DNA of 34,189 nucleotides, taken from Clostridiales bacterium (GTDB taxonomy: Bacteria; Bacillota; Clostridia; UBA1381). Made by a program: the position numbers and the translations under genes. Under the pieces are notes generated by a model. That model did not search any database. It had not been told where the DNA came from and saw only the letters and a list, made by a program, of their open reading frames with translations. How positions within the stretch are numbered: the stretch's first letter is position 1; each line of letters opens with the position of its first letter. Where the stretch lies: the NCBI GenBank assembly GCA_029226065.1, contig JAQXXM010000019.1, positions 1 to 34,189 of the forward strand, given 5' to 3'. This document shows positions 9,359-18,010 of the stretch, piece after piece.

Positions 9359-9373
9359 ATTGTTCCCTCTCTC

Positions 9374-10201
9374 TTAAACTATCATATTATTATATAGCTC
9401 TTCTGTTACTACCATTTCAGCATTCGGATGACTTTGAAGAAACGTTACAGGTGCAAACCGGGTTTCTCCCTCAAGAGCCATCTTACGCATTATCCCCCAC
9501 TGCCAGTCGCAGTAGAGATATACCTTTATCGTTTTAGCCTTTAAAAGCTGTTTCATACCTAATGTTATGCAACGCTTCGGGAAAATATCAAGTGCACCTA
9601 AAATTTTTCCGCTGCCATTTCTTGTTATTGTCTCACGTGATATATCAAGACATCGGGTATTAGTGTTCTTATATTCCTCATCTGTTATGAAATCATCTTT
9701 TTCCGGCGGCTCATTAAATGCAATATGTCCGTTTATACCTACACCAGTCAAGACACAATCCACCTTACCAAGCTTTTCAATAAGCTCGTCAATTTCCTTT
9801 TCCTTGCCGGGCTGTGGGAACAGGCGTTGTTCTTCAGGCATTAAAAGATTACCCTCAATTCGTGAATATAACATTCTGTCCATAGTTGCTTTAAAACTCA
9901 ACGGATTATTATAGTCAATTATTTTATCATCCTCATCAAGATACTCGTCCATATTTATAAACCAGCAATTTTTCAAACTTAGCTTATTCTTATTAACAAG
10001 TTCGGCAAAAATTGGATACTGACCAATAGGTCCTACAGGACAAATGATAACCGTTTTATCATCTCCGTTGCTTTTAATAGTATCAAACATTATTTGTGCA
10101 ATTTCCTGATACATTGCACTTTCGCTCTCCATAACCCTGATTGGAATTTTTGAGTTTTTTACAAACTCGTCAGGTGGGCAGGAATAAGTTTTTGTAAACA
10201 T
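9374..10201 (-). CDS. Glucosamine-6-phosphate deaminase/isomerase family (NagB-like)
   Basis: CPVGPIGQYPIF, WFINMDEYLDED, VLTGVGINGHIAFNEP, ALDIFPKRCITLGMKQLL. ATG at 10201 with GGAG 8 nt upstream; the track GTG at 10210 overlaps the RBS. Confidence 0.85.
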   Translation of the reverse strand: MFTKTYSCPPDEFVKNSKIPIRVMESESAMYQEIAQIMFDTIKSNGDDKTVIICPVGPIGQYPIFAELVNKNKLSLKNCWFINMDEYLDEDDKIIDYNNPLSFKATMDRMLYSRIEGNLLMPEEQRLFPQPGKEKEIDELIEKLGKVDCVLTGVGINGHIAFNEPPEKDDFITDEEYKNTNTRCLDISRETITRNGSGKILGALDIFPKRCITLGMKQLLKAKTIKVYLYCDWQWGIMRKMALEGETRFAPVTFLQSHPNAEMVVTEELYNNMIV

Positions 10202-10364
10202 CTTGAACACTCCTTTCTCTTATACGTACATTCTAACATAAACAATATGCGTTATCAATCAATTATCCAATACAAAAATATAATTTTTCGATACTACTTG
10301 ATTTTTAATTTTATATGTGATATACTTTCAGTATTCGCAATTATTATGTGTGGAGGAAGATAAT

Positions 10365-11180
10365 GTGGAAATAATAAATTTACGGGAATTAAACCGATAT
10401 AATTATTCTGTTAATCTTATAAATTCTCTAAAACAATATTGGGTTACAAACAACAAATTTACTTGTATAAACAATCCGAAAAAAACAAATATGCTTATGT
10501 ATTTAGACGGATTTGATGCTGAATATATATTTAAAGACGGCAAAACACTGACTGCGCATAGCGGTAGTGTTGTCTATATCCCGATTGGAGCAGAATATGA
10601 GGTGTATATGGTTAATCCTCACCACTCGCAAAGCAACACTATCGGTGTGAATTTCTATACAAATGACCTTGACGGACAATCCTTTATATTTTCAAATGAC
10701 GTAGTAGTTTTCGACACTGATGATAAAATATACTATATGTTATTCAATAAAGTCGACCGATACAGTGAACAGCTTGTACCTAACTATACGAAGATGAAAG
10801 CAGGTTTCTATGACATTCTTGCAAATCTATGTGACTATTCTAATTTAATAAATGATAATAAGTATTCGGTTATTTCAAGAGGTATTTTATATCTGGAAAC
10901 AGAAACGGATGATGCTTTATCTATACCTGATGTAGCAAAGCTGTGCAACGTTAGTGAAGCATATTTCCGACGACTATTCAAGGAATTTTCAGGTATGTCT
11001 CCAATTGAGTATCGTCTGTACCATAAAATTAAACGTGCTAAAAAACTATTGGAGTATGAGCATTTAAGTGTGGCTGAAATTTCGGAAATGCTGTCCTTTG
11101 TAAGTCCTGCATACTTTATAAAGGTATTTAAGCAACAAACAGGTATGACTCCTTTAGAATACAAAAAGAGTAAAATTTAA
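10365..11180 (+). CDS. AraC family transcriptional regulator
   Basis: C-terminal HTH pair (LSIPDVAKLCNVSEAYFRRLFKEFSGMSPIEYR...SVAEISEMLSFVSPAYFIKVFKQQTGMTPLEYK). Likely GTG start at 10365 with GGAGG 8 nt upstream. Confidence 0.9.
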   Translation: MEIINLRELNRYNYSVNLINSLKQYWVTNNKFTCINNPKKTNMLMYLDGFDAEYIFKDGKTLTAHSGSVVYIPIGAEYEVYMVNPHHSQSNTIGVNFYTNDLDGQSFIFSNDVVVFDTDDKIYYMLFNKVDRYSEQLVPNYTKMKAGFYDILANLCDYSNLINDNKYSVISRGILYLETETDDALSIPDVAKLCNVSEAYFRRLFKEFSGMSPIEYRLYHKIKRAKKLLEYEHLSVAEISEMLSFVSPAYFIKVFKQQTGMTPLEYKKSKI

Positions 11181-11259
11181 AACAAAATCTGAAGAATGTA
11201 GATATCCGACATTATTCTATCCTTCGCTACTTCTATTATATCAAACTCGCCAAAGCGAG

Positions 11260-11374
11260 TTTGTACCTCACCTCTTCACTTTTCACTATTACTTATTCTC
11301 TTTTATCTCTTATCTGGAAACGAGAATTTTCAGTGAAGAGTGATGAGAGACGAGTGAAAAGATAAGAGTACAAA
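11260..11374. repeat. Long imperfect fold-back element with CTCTTCACTTTTCAC-type sequence
   Basis: TTTGTAC (11260-11266) ... GTACAAA (11368-11374) with partially complementary TCACT/AGTGA-rich interiors and apical ATTCTC/GAGAAT. Confidence 0.5.
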
Positions 11375-11377
11375 AAG

Positions 11378-11410
11378 AAACGACAATCTTCTTGTCGAAA
11401 ATTGTCGTTT
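11378..11410 (-). terminator. Probable terminator downstream of tRNA-Thr
   Basis: Perfect 10-bp arms AAACGACAAT / ATTGTCGTTT; minus strand continues TTTCTTTTTG. Confidence 0.7.
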
Positions 11411-11417
11411 TCTTATT

Positions 11418-11493
11418 TGGAGCTGGTGAAGGGACTTGAACCCGCGGCCTGCTCATTACGAATGAGCTGCTCTACCAACTGAGCTACACCAGC
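11418..11493 (-). tRNA. tRNA-Thr (anticodon CGU), encoded CCA
   Basis: Minus strand GCTGGTGTAGCTCAGTTGGTAGAGCAGCTCATTCGTAATGAGCAGGCCGCGGGTTCAAGTCCCTTCACCAGCTCCA: 7-bp acceptor stem, D-arm, GCTCA/TGAGC anticodon stem with loop TTCGTAA. Confidence 0.95.
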
Positions 11494-11499
11494 GTAAAA

Positions 11500-11521
11500 C
11501 GGAACAACCGTAGTTGTTCCG
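11500..11521. terminator. Hairpin between yqeY and tRNA-Thr
   Basis: Perfect 9-bp CGGAACAAC-CGTA-GTTGTTCCG; weak T tract (GTTTTACG) on the minus strand. Confidence 0.5.
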
Positions 11522-11544
11522 ATTATTTTTTTATTCATATAAGG

Positions 11545-11988
11545 TTATGAAAGAAGTTCTCTTGCTATAGCATTGATTTCTTTTCCGTCTGCTCTGCCTT
11601 TTGTTTTAGGCATAACAGCCGCCATTATCTTCCCCATATCCTTTATCTCAGAAGCGCCCGTCTGGGAAATTGCTTCCTTTACAATTTCTACCAACTCATC
11701 ATGTGTTAATTGAGCAGGTAAATATTCCATCAAAAGTTCCATTTCTCGTTTTAGCTGAGCGATCAAATCATCACGCCCGCTTTTTTCGTAATCCGGTAGC
11801 GAGTCTCTGCGTTGCTTTAACTGCTTTGCAATTACGTCTAACACACCCTCATCATCAAGTGTGATTTTTTTATCTTTCTCGACCTGAAGAACTCCCGCTT
11901 TAATGAGCTGAACGACATTTTTTCTAACGGCATCCTTCTCAATCATTGCAGTCTTCAAATCATCTTTGAGTTTGTCCTTTATAGCCAC
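11545..11988 (-). CDS. yqeY: GatB/YqeY domain-containing protein
   Basis: LKDDLKTAMIEKDAVRKNVVQLIKAGV...YLPAQLTHDELVEIVKEAI...DMGKIMAAVMPKTKGRADGKEINAIARELL; GTG start. Confidence 0.92.
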   Translation of the reverse strand: MAIKDKLKDDLKTAMIEKDAVRKNVVQLIKAGVLQVEKDKKITLDDEGVLDVIAKQLKQRRDSLPDYEKSGRDDLIAQLKREMELLMEYLPAQLTHDELVEIVKEAISQTGASEIKDMGKIMAAVMPKTKGRADGKEINAIARELLS

Positions 11989-11990
11989 GA

Positions 11991-12164
11991 TTAATACTTT
12001 CTCTTTCTGGCAGCTTCTGACTTCTTTTTACGCTTAACGCTTGGCTTCTCGTAATGCTCACGCTTTCTTACTTCAGCCATAACACCTGATTTTGCACACT
12101 GACGCTTAAATCTTCTCAATGCACTGTCAAGTGATTCGTTCTCTTTAATTCTAATCTCAGACAT
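11991..12164 (-). CDS. rpsU: 30S ribosomal protein S21
   Basis: Below the ORF-track size cutoff. Translates to [57 protein letters not shown]; stop is 2 nt before the yqeY GTG. Confidence 0.96.
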   Translation of the reverse strand: MSEIRIKENESLDSALRRFKRQCAKSGVMAEVRKREHYEKPSVKRKKKSEAARKRKY

Positions 12165-12252
12165 CCTATATTCCCTCCCCCCGGCAAGTCAATTACTAAA
12201 CGGACTCGATGGAAATAATTTAGTTTTACAATAACTTGTACAACTAACGTTT

Positions 12253-12282
12253 ATTATACTACAAATAACCTCAATTTGTCAA
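12253..12282 (-). promoter_or_regulatory. Sigma-A-type promoter for rpsU-yqeY
   Basis: TTGACA (12277-12282), 18-nt spacer, TATAAT (12253-12258) on the minus strand. Confidence 0.8.
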
Positions 12283-12310
12283 GTATTTATTGAATTTTTT
12301 TGTAATTTTT

Positions 12311-14050
12311 TTATCTCATTGATAAAATTGCACTTCTTATTCCTGATGATGCTACTACAACGGGGTAATTTATAAAGGCAACATCATCTATATCCATTCT
12401 CTTGCAAAAGCTGTCAAGGTTAAAATAATTATTGTTTCCGCCAAATCCGTTAAACTTTCTCGGATCAACTACGCATACCTTTTTATAATTATTCATTGCC
12501 CATGTAGCAAAGGCATTTCCGAAAGATTCTTTAATAATAACTATCGACTCGTCGCTTGGCGCATCTGTATAGAAAATCGTAACCGGTCCGTCTCCACCTA
12601 TGAAACAAGAGTATGAATTATTTGATGTATTAACAGCTTTTACAGTATACTGCGGACGCTGTACCGCACAGTCTGAAAAAACCGTACCCACTGTTGCATA
12701 TTTAGGCATAAATCTTTCAAGCAGTTCCGGACTGCCTTTTAAAATATTCCCCGCGGTTGTACCCCTTGCAAACCCTGCAAAAGAACCAACAAAATTGTAT
12801 GACGGGTAATTTGTAAAGGCAGACAAGGGCTCTATTTCCCCACCCTTAAGCTCTATAAATTCCTTATATGCATAATATGCACCTCGCTGTGTCCAGTGGT
12901 GGTCAGTAGAAAAATATATTTTTTCATTTGCGTGAGCCTTTAGTGTATCATATACATTTACAGGCGTAACCTTATCACTTAAATTCTCATACACCGTACG
13001 TATTCCCGCAAGCTGATTAGGGTACATCTCTAAGGGTGCGTAAAATTCAGCCGCAGTAGGAACAAGTATATTATATACATTGACATCGCTTAAGCTGTCT
13101 GCAACAGCATTAATAACACCTGCATATTTTATAGCCTCCGATGACGATGCTGATACAAGCTCCATCCCGAATTTGTTTACAACTGTCACACCGCCGCCTT
13201 TATATACATTACCGCTTAATCTATACGAATCCGTACGGGTAGTACTTGACATAGTATCACGTTTTTTGTATTCGCTGTACTCGCCGTGTGATATTACGCT
13301 ATATCCTGTTACTTTCTCAAGCATTTCGCTTGAAATATACATAGTTCCTTTTATGTTTATAGGCGTATATGAAAATATTGTATCTAATGAACCCACCGAA
13401 ACCCTGCCTTCATTCATATAGATATACGAATAGACACCGTCTTTATATGCTATAACGGCATTCTTCTGTGAATCCCAACCTAATGTATACCCGCAAGCTG
13501 TAAGAACGCTGTTTGCAGGAATATACAAACGCAAATCGTACATATACGGTTTTGCATCAATAGTCTTTTCTATGCCATTGATATATATTTTCGTGCTATT
13601 GAGAGTTTCAATAATTCCATATTCTTCAAGCTCCGATTTTACATTGATTGAAACACCCGTCATTAACTCTATATTGTCCTTGCTCACATAAAGCTTGTCA
13701 TCCTTTATTATACATGGTGTACTTGTCCATATAAAACCATTTTCCGTCTCAATTTCATTCTTGTTTGGATATAAATAATAGGTAGTGTCGTCAAAAATGC
13801 ATATTTCCGCGTGTCTTGATAAATCCCAGCCAAGACTTAGCCCCAACGCAGGAGCAATATCATCTATAGGTATATACTCATACTTTTCATCTGATGCATA
13901 TATAAACGGAGATGAAGTAAACATAAACTCCCTTTTTAATTCGCTCACTGCCCTGTCAGCATAAATCTCAAGGCTCTCAACAGCATAAGCTGACGTATAC
14001 ATAAAGCAAAGCATAATAGCTGATATTGCAATTAACATTCTTTTTTTCAT
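12311..14050 (-). CDS. Exported protein with stalk-like (copper amine oxidase N-terminal-like) repeats and a DHHW/AlgX-like domain
   Basis: N-terminal signal sequence; repeated I/VxxAL/GY.LGWD...YxYLxP..N pattern; FSTDHHWTQRGAYYAYKEF motif; IVIIKESFGNAFATW. ATG at 14050 with GAGGT RBS. Confidence 0.8.
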   Translation of the reverse strand: MKKRMLIAISAIMLCFMYTSAYAVESLEIYADRAVSELKREFMFTSSPFIYASDEKYEYIPIDDIAPALGLSLGWDLSRHAEICIFDDTTYYLYPNKNEIETENGFIWTSTPCIIKDDKLYVSKDNIELMTGVSINVKSELEEYGIIETLNSTKIYINGIEKTIDAKPYMYDLRLYIPANSVLTACGYTLGWDSQKNAVIAYKDGVYSYIYMNEGRVSVGSLDTIFSYTPINIKGTMYISSEMLEKVTGYSVISHGEYSEYKKRDTMSSTTRTDSYRLSGNVYKGGGVTVVNKFGMELVSASSSEAIKYAGVINAVADSLSDVNVYNILVPTAAEFYAPLEMYPNQLAGIRTVYENLSDKVTPVNVYDTLKAHANEKIYFSTDHHWTQRGAYYAYKEFIELKGGEIEPLSAFTNYPSYNFVGSFAGFARGTTAGNILKGSPELLERFMPKYATVGTVFSDCAVQRPQYTVKAVNTSNNSYSCFIGGDGPVTIFYTDAPSDESIVIIKESFGNAFATWAMNNYKKVCVVDPRKFNGFGGNNNYFNLDSFCKRMDIDDVAFINYPVVVASSGIRSAILSMR

Positions 14051-14062
14051 ACGCATACCTCA

Positions 14063-15343
14063 TTAATATACAAACTCAAACTCAAGATCGCCTATCTGTA
14101 CCATCTGACCTTCTTCTATACCCATATTAATAAGTTCTTCTATAACACCTCTGTTTATCAATGCACGTTGGAAATAACCGAGACTTTCGTTGTCATCAAA
14201 GGTTACACTGTTTCCGACAGCCTCAATCCATGAGCCTGTTATAATAAACGTGTCGCCATCACGTGTTATTTCAAATCCCTTTCCGCTCTTATCTACAAAT
14301 CTCTCGGCATCAAGATCAATCTGAGGCTCAAATGTGATTATAGGCGGAAGTTTCTGAAGCTCCTCATAAGTGTATTTCATAAGTTCATCTACACCCTGAC
14401 CCGTTGCCGCTGATATTGCGAAAACTTTATGACCACGTTTATTCATTTCCTCAACAAAGGAATTATACGCATCCTGGTCTTGTATAATATCAGTTTTGTT
14501 TGCCACAACGATCTGCGGGCGTTCTTCAAGAGCCATATCGTATGCTGACAGCTCCTCGTTAATTATATCAAAATCTTCAACAGGATTTCTTCCCTCTATT
14601 GACGAAACATCAACAACGTGCAAAAGTACACGTGTACGCTCGATATGACGTAAAAATTCATGACCTAAACCTACACCTTCAGATGCGCCCTCAATTATAC
14701 CTGGTATATCTGCCATTACAAAACTACGTCTATCGCCTAAATCTACAACACCTAAGTTAGGCTCAAGTGTAGTAAAATGATAATTTGCTATTTTAGGCTC
14801 TGCCTTTGTAGTCATTGAAAGTAGTGTTGATTTACCTACATTTGGGAAACCAACAAGTCCGACATCGGCAAGAAGCTTCAGTTCAAGAATAACCTCACGT
14901 TCCTCGCCCGGCTGACCGTTTTTAGCAAAGTTAGGAGCTTGACGTACTGCTGTAGCAAAATGCGAGTTGCCCCAGCCGCCGTTACCGCCCTGTGCAACTA
15001 CTACGTCTTTTTCAGGGTCTGATAAATCAGCAATTACAAGGTTTGATTCGGCATCTCTTACTAAAGTTCCTTGCGGAACATTGATTATAATATCATCACC
15101 GTTTCTGCCCTTTTTTCGTCTGCCTGCACCGTCAACGCCTGTCTGTGCTACATACTTTCGCTTATACTTAAAATCCATAAGGGTAGTCATACCTGTATCA
15201 ACGTGAAAAATTACATTGCCGCCATTACCGCCGTCGCCTCCGTCAGGCCCGCCTGCCGGTACGTACTTTTCACGTCTCCACGATATAGCACCATTACCGC
15301 CGTTACCGGCTTTGATAAATATTTTTGCTTTATCTGTAAACAT
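14063..15343 (-). CDS. obgE: GTPase ObgE/CgtA
   Basis: Obg Gly-rich N-domain (AGNGGNGAISWRREKYVPAGGPDGGDGGNGG), G1 GFPNVGKST, G3 DIPGIIEGA, NKTD, C-terminal OCT domain. Confidence 0.97.
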   Translation of the reverse strand: MFTDKAKIFIKAGNGGNGAISWRREKYVPAGGPDGGDGGNGGNVIFHVDTGMTTLMDFKYKRKYVAQTGVDGAGRRKKGRNGDDIIINVPQGTLVRDAESNLVIADLSDPEKDVVVAQGGNGGWGNSHFATAVRQAPNFAKNGQPGEEREVILELKLLADVGLVGFPNVGKSTLLSMTTKAEPKIANYHFTTLEPNLGVVDLGDRRSFVMADIPGIIEGASEGVGLGHEFLRHIERTRVLLHVVDVSSIEGRNPVEDFDIINEELSAYDMALEERPQIVVANKTDIIQDQDAYNSFVEEMNKRGHKVFAISAATGQGVDELMKYTYEELQKLPPIITFEPQIDLDAERFVDKSGKGFEITRDGDTFIITGSWIEAVGNSVTFDDNESLGYFQRALINRGVIEELINMGIEEGQMVQIGDLEFEFVY

Positions 15344-15392
15344 AAATCATCAATTCCTTCCTTTATTGAGTAAAGCTCATTTAGACAAAAAA

Positions 15393-15417
15393 GGGGTGTT
15401 GCGTTAGCAACAGCCCC
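15393..15417 (-). terminator. Terminator between rpmA and obgE
   Basis: Minus strand GGGGCTGTTGC-TAAC-GCAACACCCC followed by TTTTTTGTC. Confidence 0.8.
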
Positions 15418-15431
15418 ATAGTGTTTACAAA

Positions 15432-15686
15432 TTAGTCAGCGTATACGCTACACTGCTTTTTATCTCTGCCAAGTCTTTCAAACTTAACTTTACCGTCGAT
15501 AAGAGCAAACAATGTATCGTCTTTACCGATGCCAACATTGTTACCCGGATGAATCTTTGTTCCTCTCTGTCTTACAAGGATATTTCCGGCAAGAACAAAC
15601 TGACCGTCTGCTCTCTTAACGCCGAGTCTTTTCGATTCACTGTCACGACCGTTTTTGGTACTTCCCACACCTTTTTTATGTGCCAT
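15432..15686 (-). CDS. rpmA: 50S ribosomal protein L27 (no N-terminal extension)
   Basis: [72 protein letters not shown]; in-frame TAA two codons upstream of the ATG. Confidence 0.97.
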   Translation of the reverse strand: MAHKKGVGSTKNGRDSESKRLGVKRADGQFVLAGNILVRQRGTKIHPGNNVGIGKDDTLFALIDGKVKFERLGRDKKQCSVYAD

Positions 15687-15743
15687 GTGTTATTACACCT
15701 CCGTGAATATCAAAATCGTAAATTTACTGCGAACAAGCCGTCA

Positions 15744-16055
15744 TTACGCATTTACTGCTGTAATCTCAACCTTTGTATAAGGCTGTCTGTGACCTTTTTT
15801 CTTACGCTCGTTCTTCTTTCTCTTCATCTTGAAAACAACGACCTTTTTACCTTTGCCGTTCTTAAGAGCCTTAGCTGTTACTGTAGCACCCTCTACAACA
15901 GGAGTACCTACCTTAACTGCATCACCCTCACCTGCCATAAGCACCTTATCAAAAGTTATCTCTGCGCCTTCCTCTACGTTAAGCTTCTCAACGAAGATTA
16001 CGTCGCCCTCTGAAACCTTATACTGCTTACCGCCTGTTTCGATAATTGCGTACAT
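15744..16055 (-). CDS. rplU: 50S ribosomal protein L21
   Basis: [25 protein letters not shown]...[24 protein letters not shown]. Confidence 0.97.
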   Translation of the reverse strand: MYAIIETGGKQYKVSEGDVIFVEKLNVEEGAEITFDKVLMAGEGDAVKVGTPVVEGATVTAKALKNGKGKKVVVFKMKRKKNERKKKGHRQPYTKVEITAVNA

Positions 16056-16140
16056 ATTGTTACACCTCCTCTGATTATTAATGAGGACACGCTAATTACG
16101 GTATGCATAAGCATTTAAAAAACCGTTTCTATGCGGTCAC
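16056..16140 (-). ncRNA. Candidate ribosomal protein L21 mRNA leader
   Basis: About 85-nt 5' UTR with potential nested pairing (CGC/GCG, ACGGT/ACCGT, ATGC-TTAT-GCAT) between the promoter and rplU RBS. Covariance-model match not tested. Confidence 0.4.
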
Positions 16141-16146
16141 CACACA

Positions 16147-16176
16147 ATTATAACATATCATACCTTTAATTGTCAA
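16147..16176 (-). promoter_or_regulatory. Sigma-A-type promoter for rplU-rpmA
   Basis: TTGACA (16171-16176), 18-nt spacer, TATAAT (16147-16152) on the minus strand. Confidence 0.85.
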
Positions 16177-16192
16177 GTATTTTTTTATTTTT

Positions 16193-17179
16193 TTATAATA
16201 ATTCTTTGCGAAGCTCTGCTCCACTCTTTGGAGATAAATATGCAGGTGCTATATCAAACACGGTTTTAGCTCCGCTAACACCTTCTTCATTTAATCTGTA
16301 AGCTGCTCTTGCGTATGCTAAAAGCACTGATGTTGTAAACTCCGGATTTGAGTCAAGCTTCAAGCTATACTCAATAACGTGCGAGTTTTCGCCGTTCTTT
16401 CCCGTCTTTCCGCTTCTTATAACGAAACCGCCGTGCGGTATTCCGCTATGGTCACGCTTAAGCTCCTCTTCTGTAATGAAATTAACAGTGGTATCGTAAT
16501 CAGCAAAATAGTTAGGCATAGTCTTAATCTCATTTTCAATACGTGCTAAATCAGCACCCTCTTCTGCTACTACGTAACACACTCTTGTATGCTTTTCACG
16601 TGTTGAAAGTTCAGGATTTTCGCCATTTCTTACAGACTCCAACGCAGACTCAACAGGAACTGTATACTGCTTTGCATCTTTTACGCCCTCTACCCTGCGC
16701 ACTGCATCTGAATGCCCCTGGCTTACGCCTTTGCCCCAGAAAGTATAGTCTTTTCCATCAACAAGTATAACATTGCCCATCAATCGGTTAAGCGAGAACA
16801 TTCCGGGATCCCAGCCTACGGAAATTATTCCGACCTTACCCGATGCCTTTGCAGCAGCATCAACATTATCGAAATGTTCAGGTATTTTCGCATGAGTATC
16901 GAAGCTATCTACTACATTGAAGTATTTTACAAATTCGGGTGTTTGTTCGGGCAAGTCTGTAGCAGAACCTCCGCAAAGTATCAAAACATCTATATCGTCT
17001 TTATGCTTTACAGCATCATCTGCGTGATAAACAGGTACACCCTCTGTCTGTATTTTTAAAGTTGACGGATCACGGCGTGTAAATACAGCCGCAAGCGTTG
17101 TGTCGCTGTTCTGTGCTATTGCATTCTCGACACCTCTGCCGAGATTGCCGTAACCCATTATTCCAATTCGTATATTCAT
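16193..17179 (-). CDS. ddh: meso-Diaminopimelate dehydrogenase
   Basis: MNIRIGIMGYGNLGRGVENAIAQN, AAVFTRRDP, VDSFDTHAKIPEHF, SVGWDPGMFSLNRLM, FWGKGVSQGHSDAVRRV. Confidence 0.95.
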   Translation of the reverse strand: MNIRIGIMGYGNLGRGVENAIAQNSDTTLAAVFTRRDPSTLKIQTEGVPVYHADDAVKHKDDIDVLILCGGSATDLPEQTPEFVKYFNVVDSFDTHAKIPEHFDNVDAAAKASGKVGIISVGWDPGMFSLNRLMGNVILVDGKDYTFWGKGVSQGHSDAVRRVEGVKDAKQYTVPVESALESVRNGENPELSTREKHTRVCYVVAEEGADLARIENEIKTMPNYFADYDTTVNFITEEELKRDHSGIPHGGFVIRSGKTGKNGENSHVIEYSLKLDSNPEFTTSVLLAYARAAYRLNEEGVSGAKTVFDIAPAYLSPKSGAELRKELL

Positions 17180-17381
17180 TTTAACAACTCCTTTGTACTT
17201 TTCTGTAAAATATTATAGCACAATGTGATTTATTTTTCAATAATAAATTTGAGTTTTTACAAAATTTTTGTTACATATATTATTAATAAAACTCAAAAAT
17301 ATCTTATTCAGCTATTGAAAAGTTATGAAAAATATGTTATTATATATCTATACGTGTAAAAATATGTATAGGAGCGGTCAG

Positions 17382-17978
17382 ATGGTACACATTTATATTA
17401 TACGTCACGGCGAGACAGAACCAAACACTCGTTTTGCCTGTGTCGGAAGAAGTGACGTTCCCCTTAACGAGACAGGCATCAGACAGGCCGAAGCACTATG
17501 TAACAGACTTACCGTCAAGGCAGATGCTGTATATATGTCACCTTTATGCCGTGCTCAACAGACAATAAAGCCGTATCTTGACAAAAATCCCGATATTCCT
17601 ATTAATGTCAATTTTAACCTCATTGAACGTAATTTTGGAATATGGGAAGATTTGAGTTTTAAACAAATTGAGGAGCTTGATCCCGCAAGGTACAAAGAGT
17701 GGCAGGATAATTATATAGAATATACTATACCTCACGGTGAAAGCTTAATGGAGGTACAGGAACGAGTTGATGCATTTCTCGGAAAGCTTTGCCCTATGTA
17801 TGACGGCAAAACGGTATTTTTAGTGACGCACCTATGTACCTCGCGTCATTTGATTGCTAAGCTTTTGGGGCTTTCGCCTGAAGATAGTCGTCGCTTTACA
17901 ATGGAGAACGCTCACTACGCCGTTATTGATTTTGATAATACTACCGGTTACGGTGTACTTAAATATTTAAACATTTAA
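17382..17978 (+). CDS. Histidine phosphatase family protein (phosphoglycerate mutase-like)
   Basis: IYIIRHGETEPN, SPLCRAQQTI, LIERNFGIWEDLSF, THLCTSRHLIAKLLG. ATG at 17382 after AGGAGCGGTCAG; the track start at 17325 falls within the probable promoter (TTGAAA-17-TATTAT). Confidence 0.92.
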   Translation: MVHIYIIRHGETEPNTRFACVGRSDVPLNETGIRQAEALCNRLTVKADAVYMSPLCRAQQTIKPYLDKNPDIPINVNFNLIERNFGIWEDLSFKQIEELDPARYKEWQDNYIEYTIPHGESLMEVQERVDAFLGKLCPMYDGKTVFLVTHLCTSRHLIAKLLGLSPEDSRRFTMENAHYAVIDFDNTTGYGVLKYLNI

Positions 17979-18010
17979 AATTCGCAAAAGATTGAAAGGA
18001 GCTATAACAA

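Noticed and set aside
9141-9914. Plus-strand ORFs opposite the Gfo/Idh and NagB-like genes
   Set aside because: Shadow ORFs; compositionally atypical and lacking initiation signals.
11545-12164. Tight rpsU-yqeY coupling (2-nt gap, GTG start)
   Set aside because: rpsU-yqeY is a familiar Firmicutes arrangement; not novel.
14967-15407. Plus-strand ORFs antisense to obgE (e.g. 14967-15206, 15071-15373, 15216-15407)
   Set aside because: Shadow ORFs with low-complexity P/L-rich translation and no RBS, opposite strongly conserved Obg codons.
17180-17324. Possible lysine riboswitch upstream of ddh
   Set aside because: The 5' region is short and AT-rich, with a promoter (TTGAAA-17-TATAAT) close to the gene and no room for a lysine riboswitch fold.
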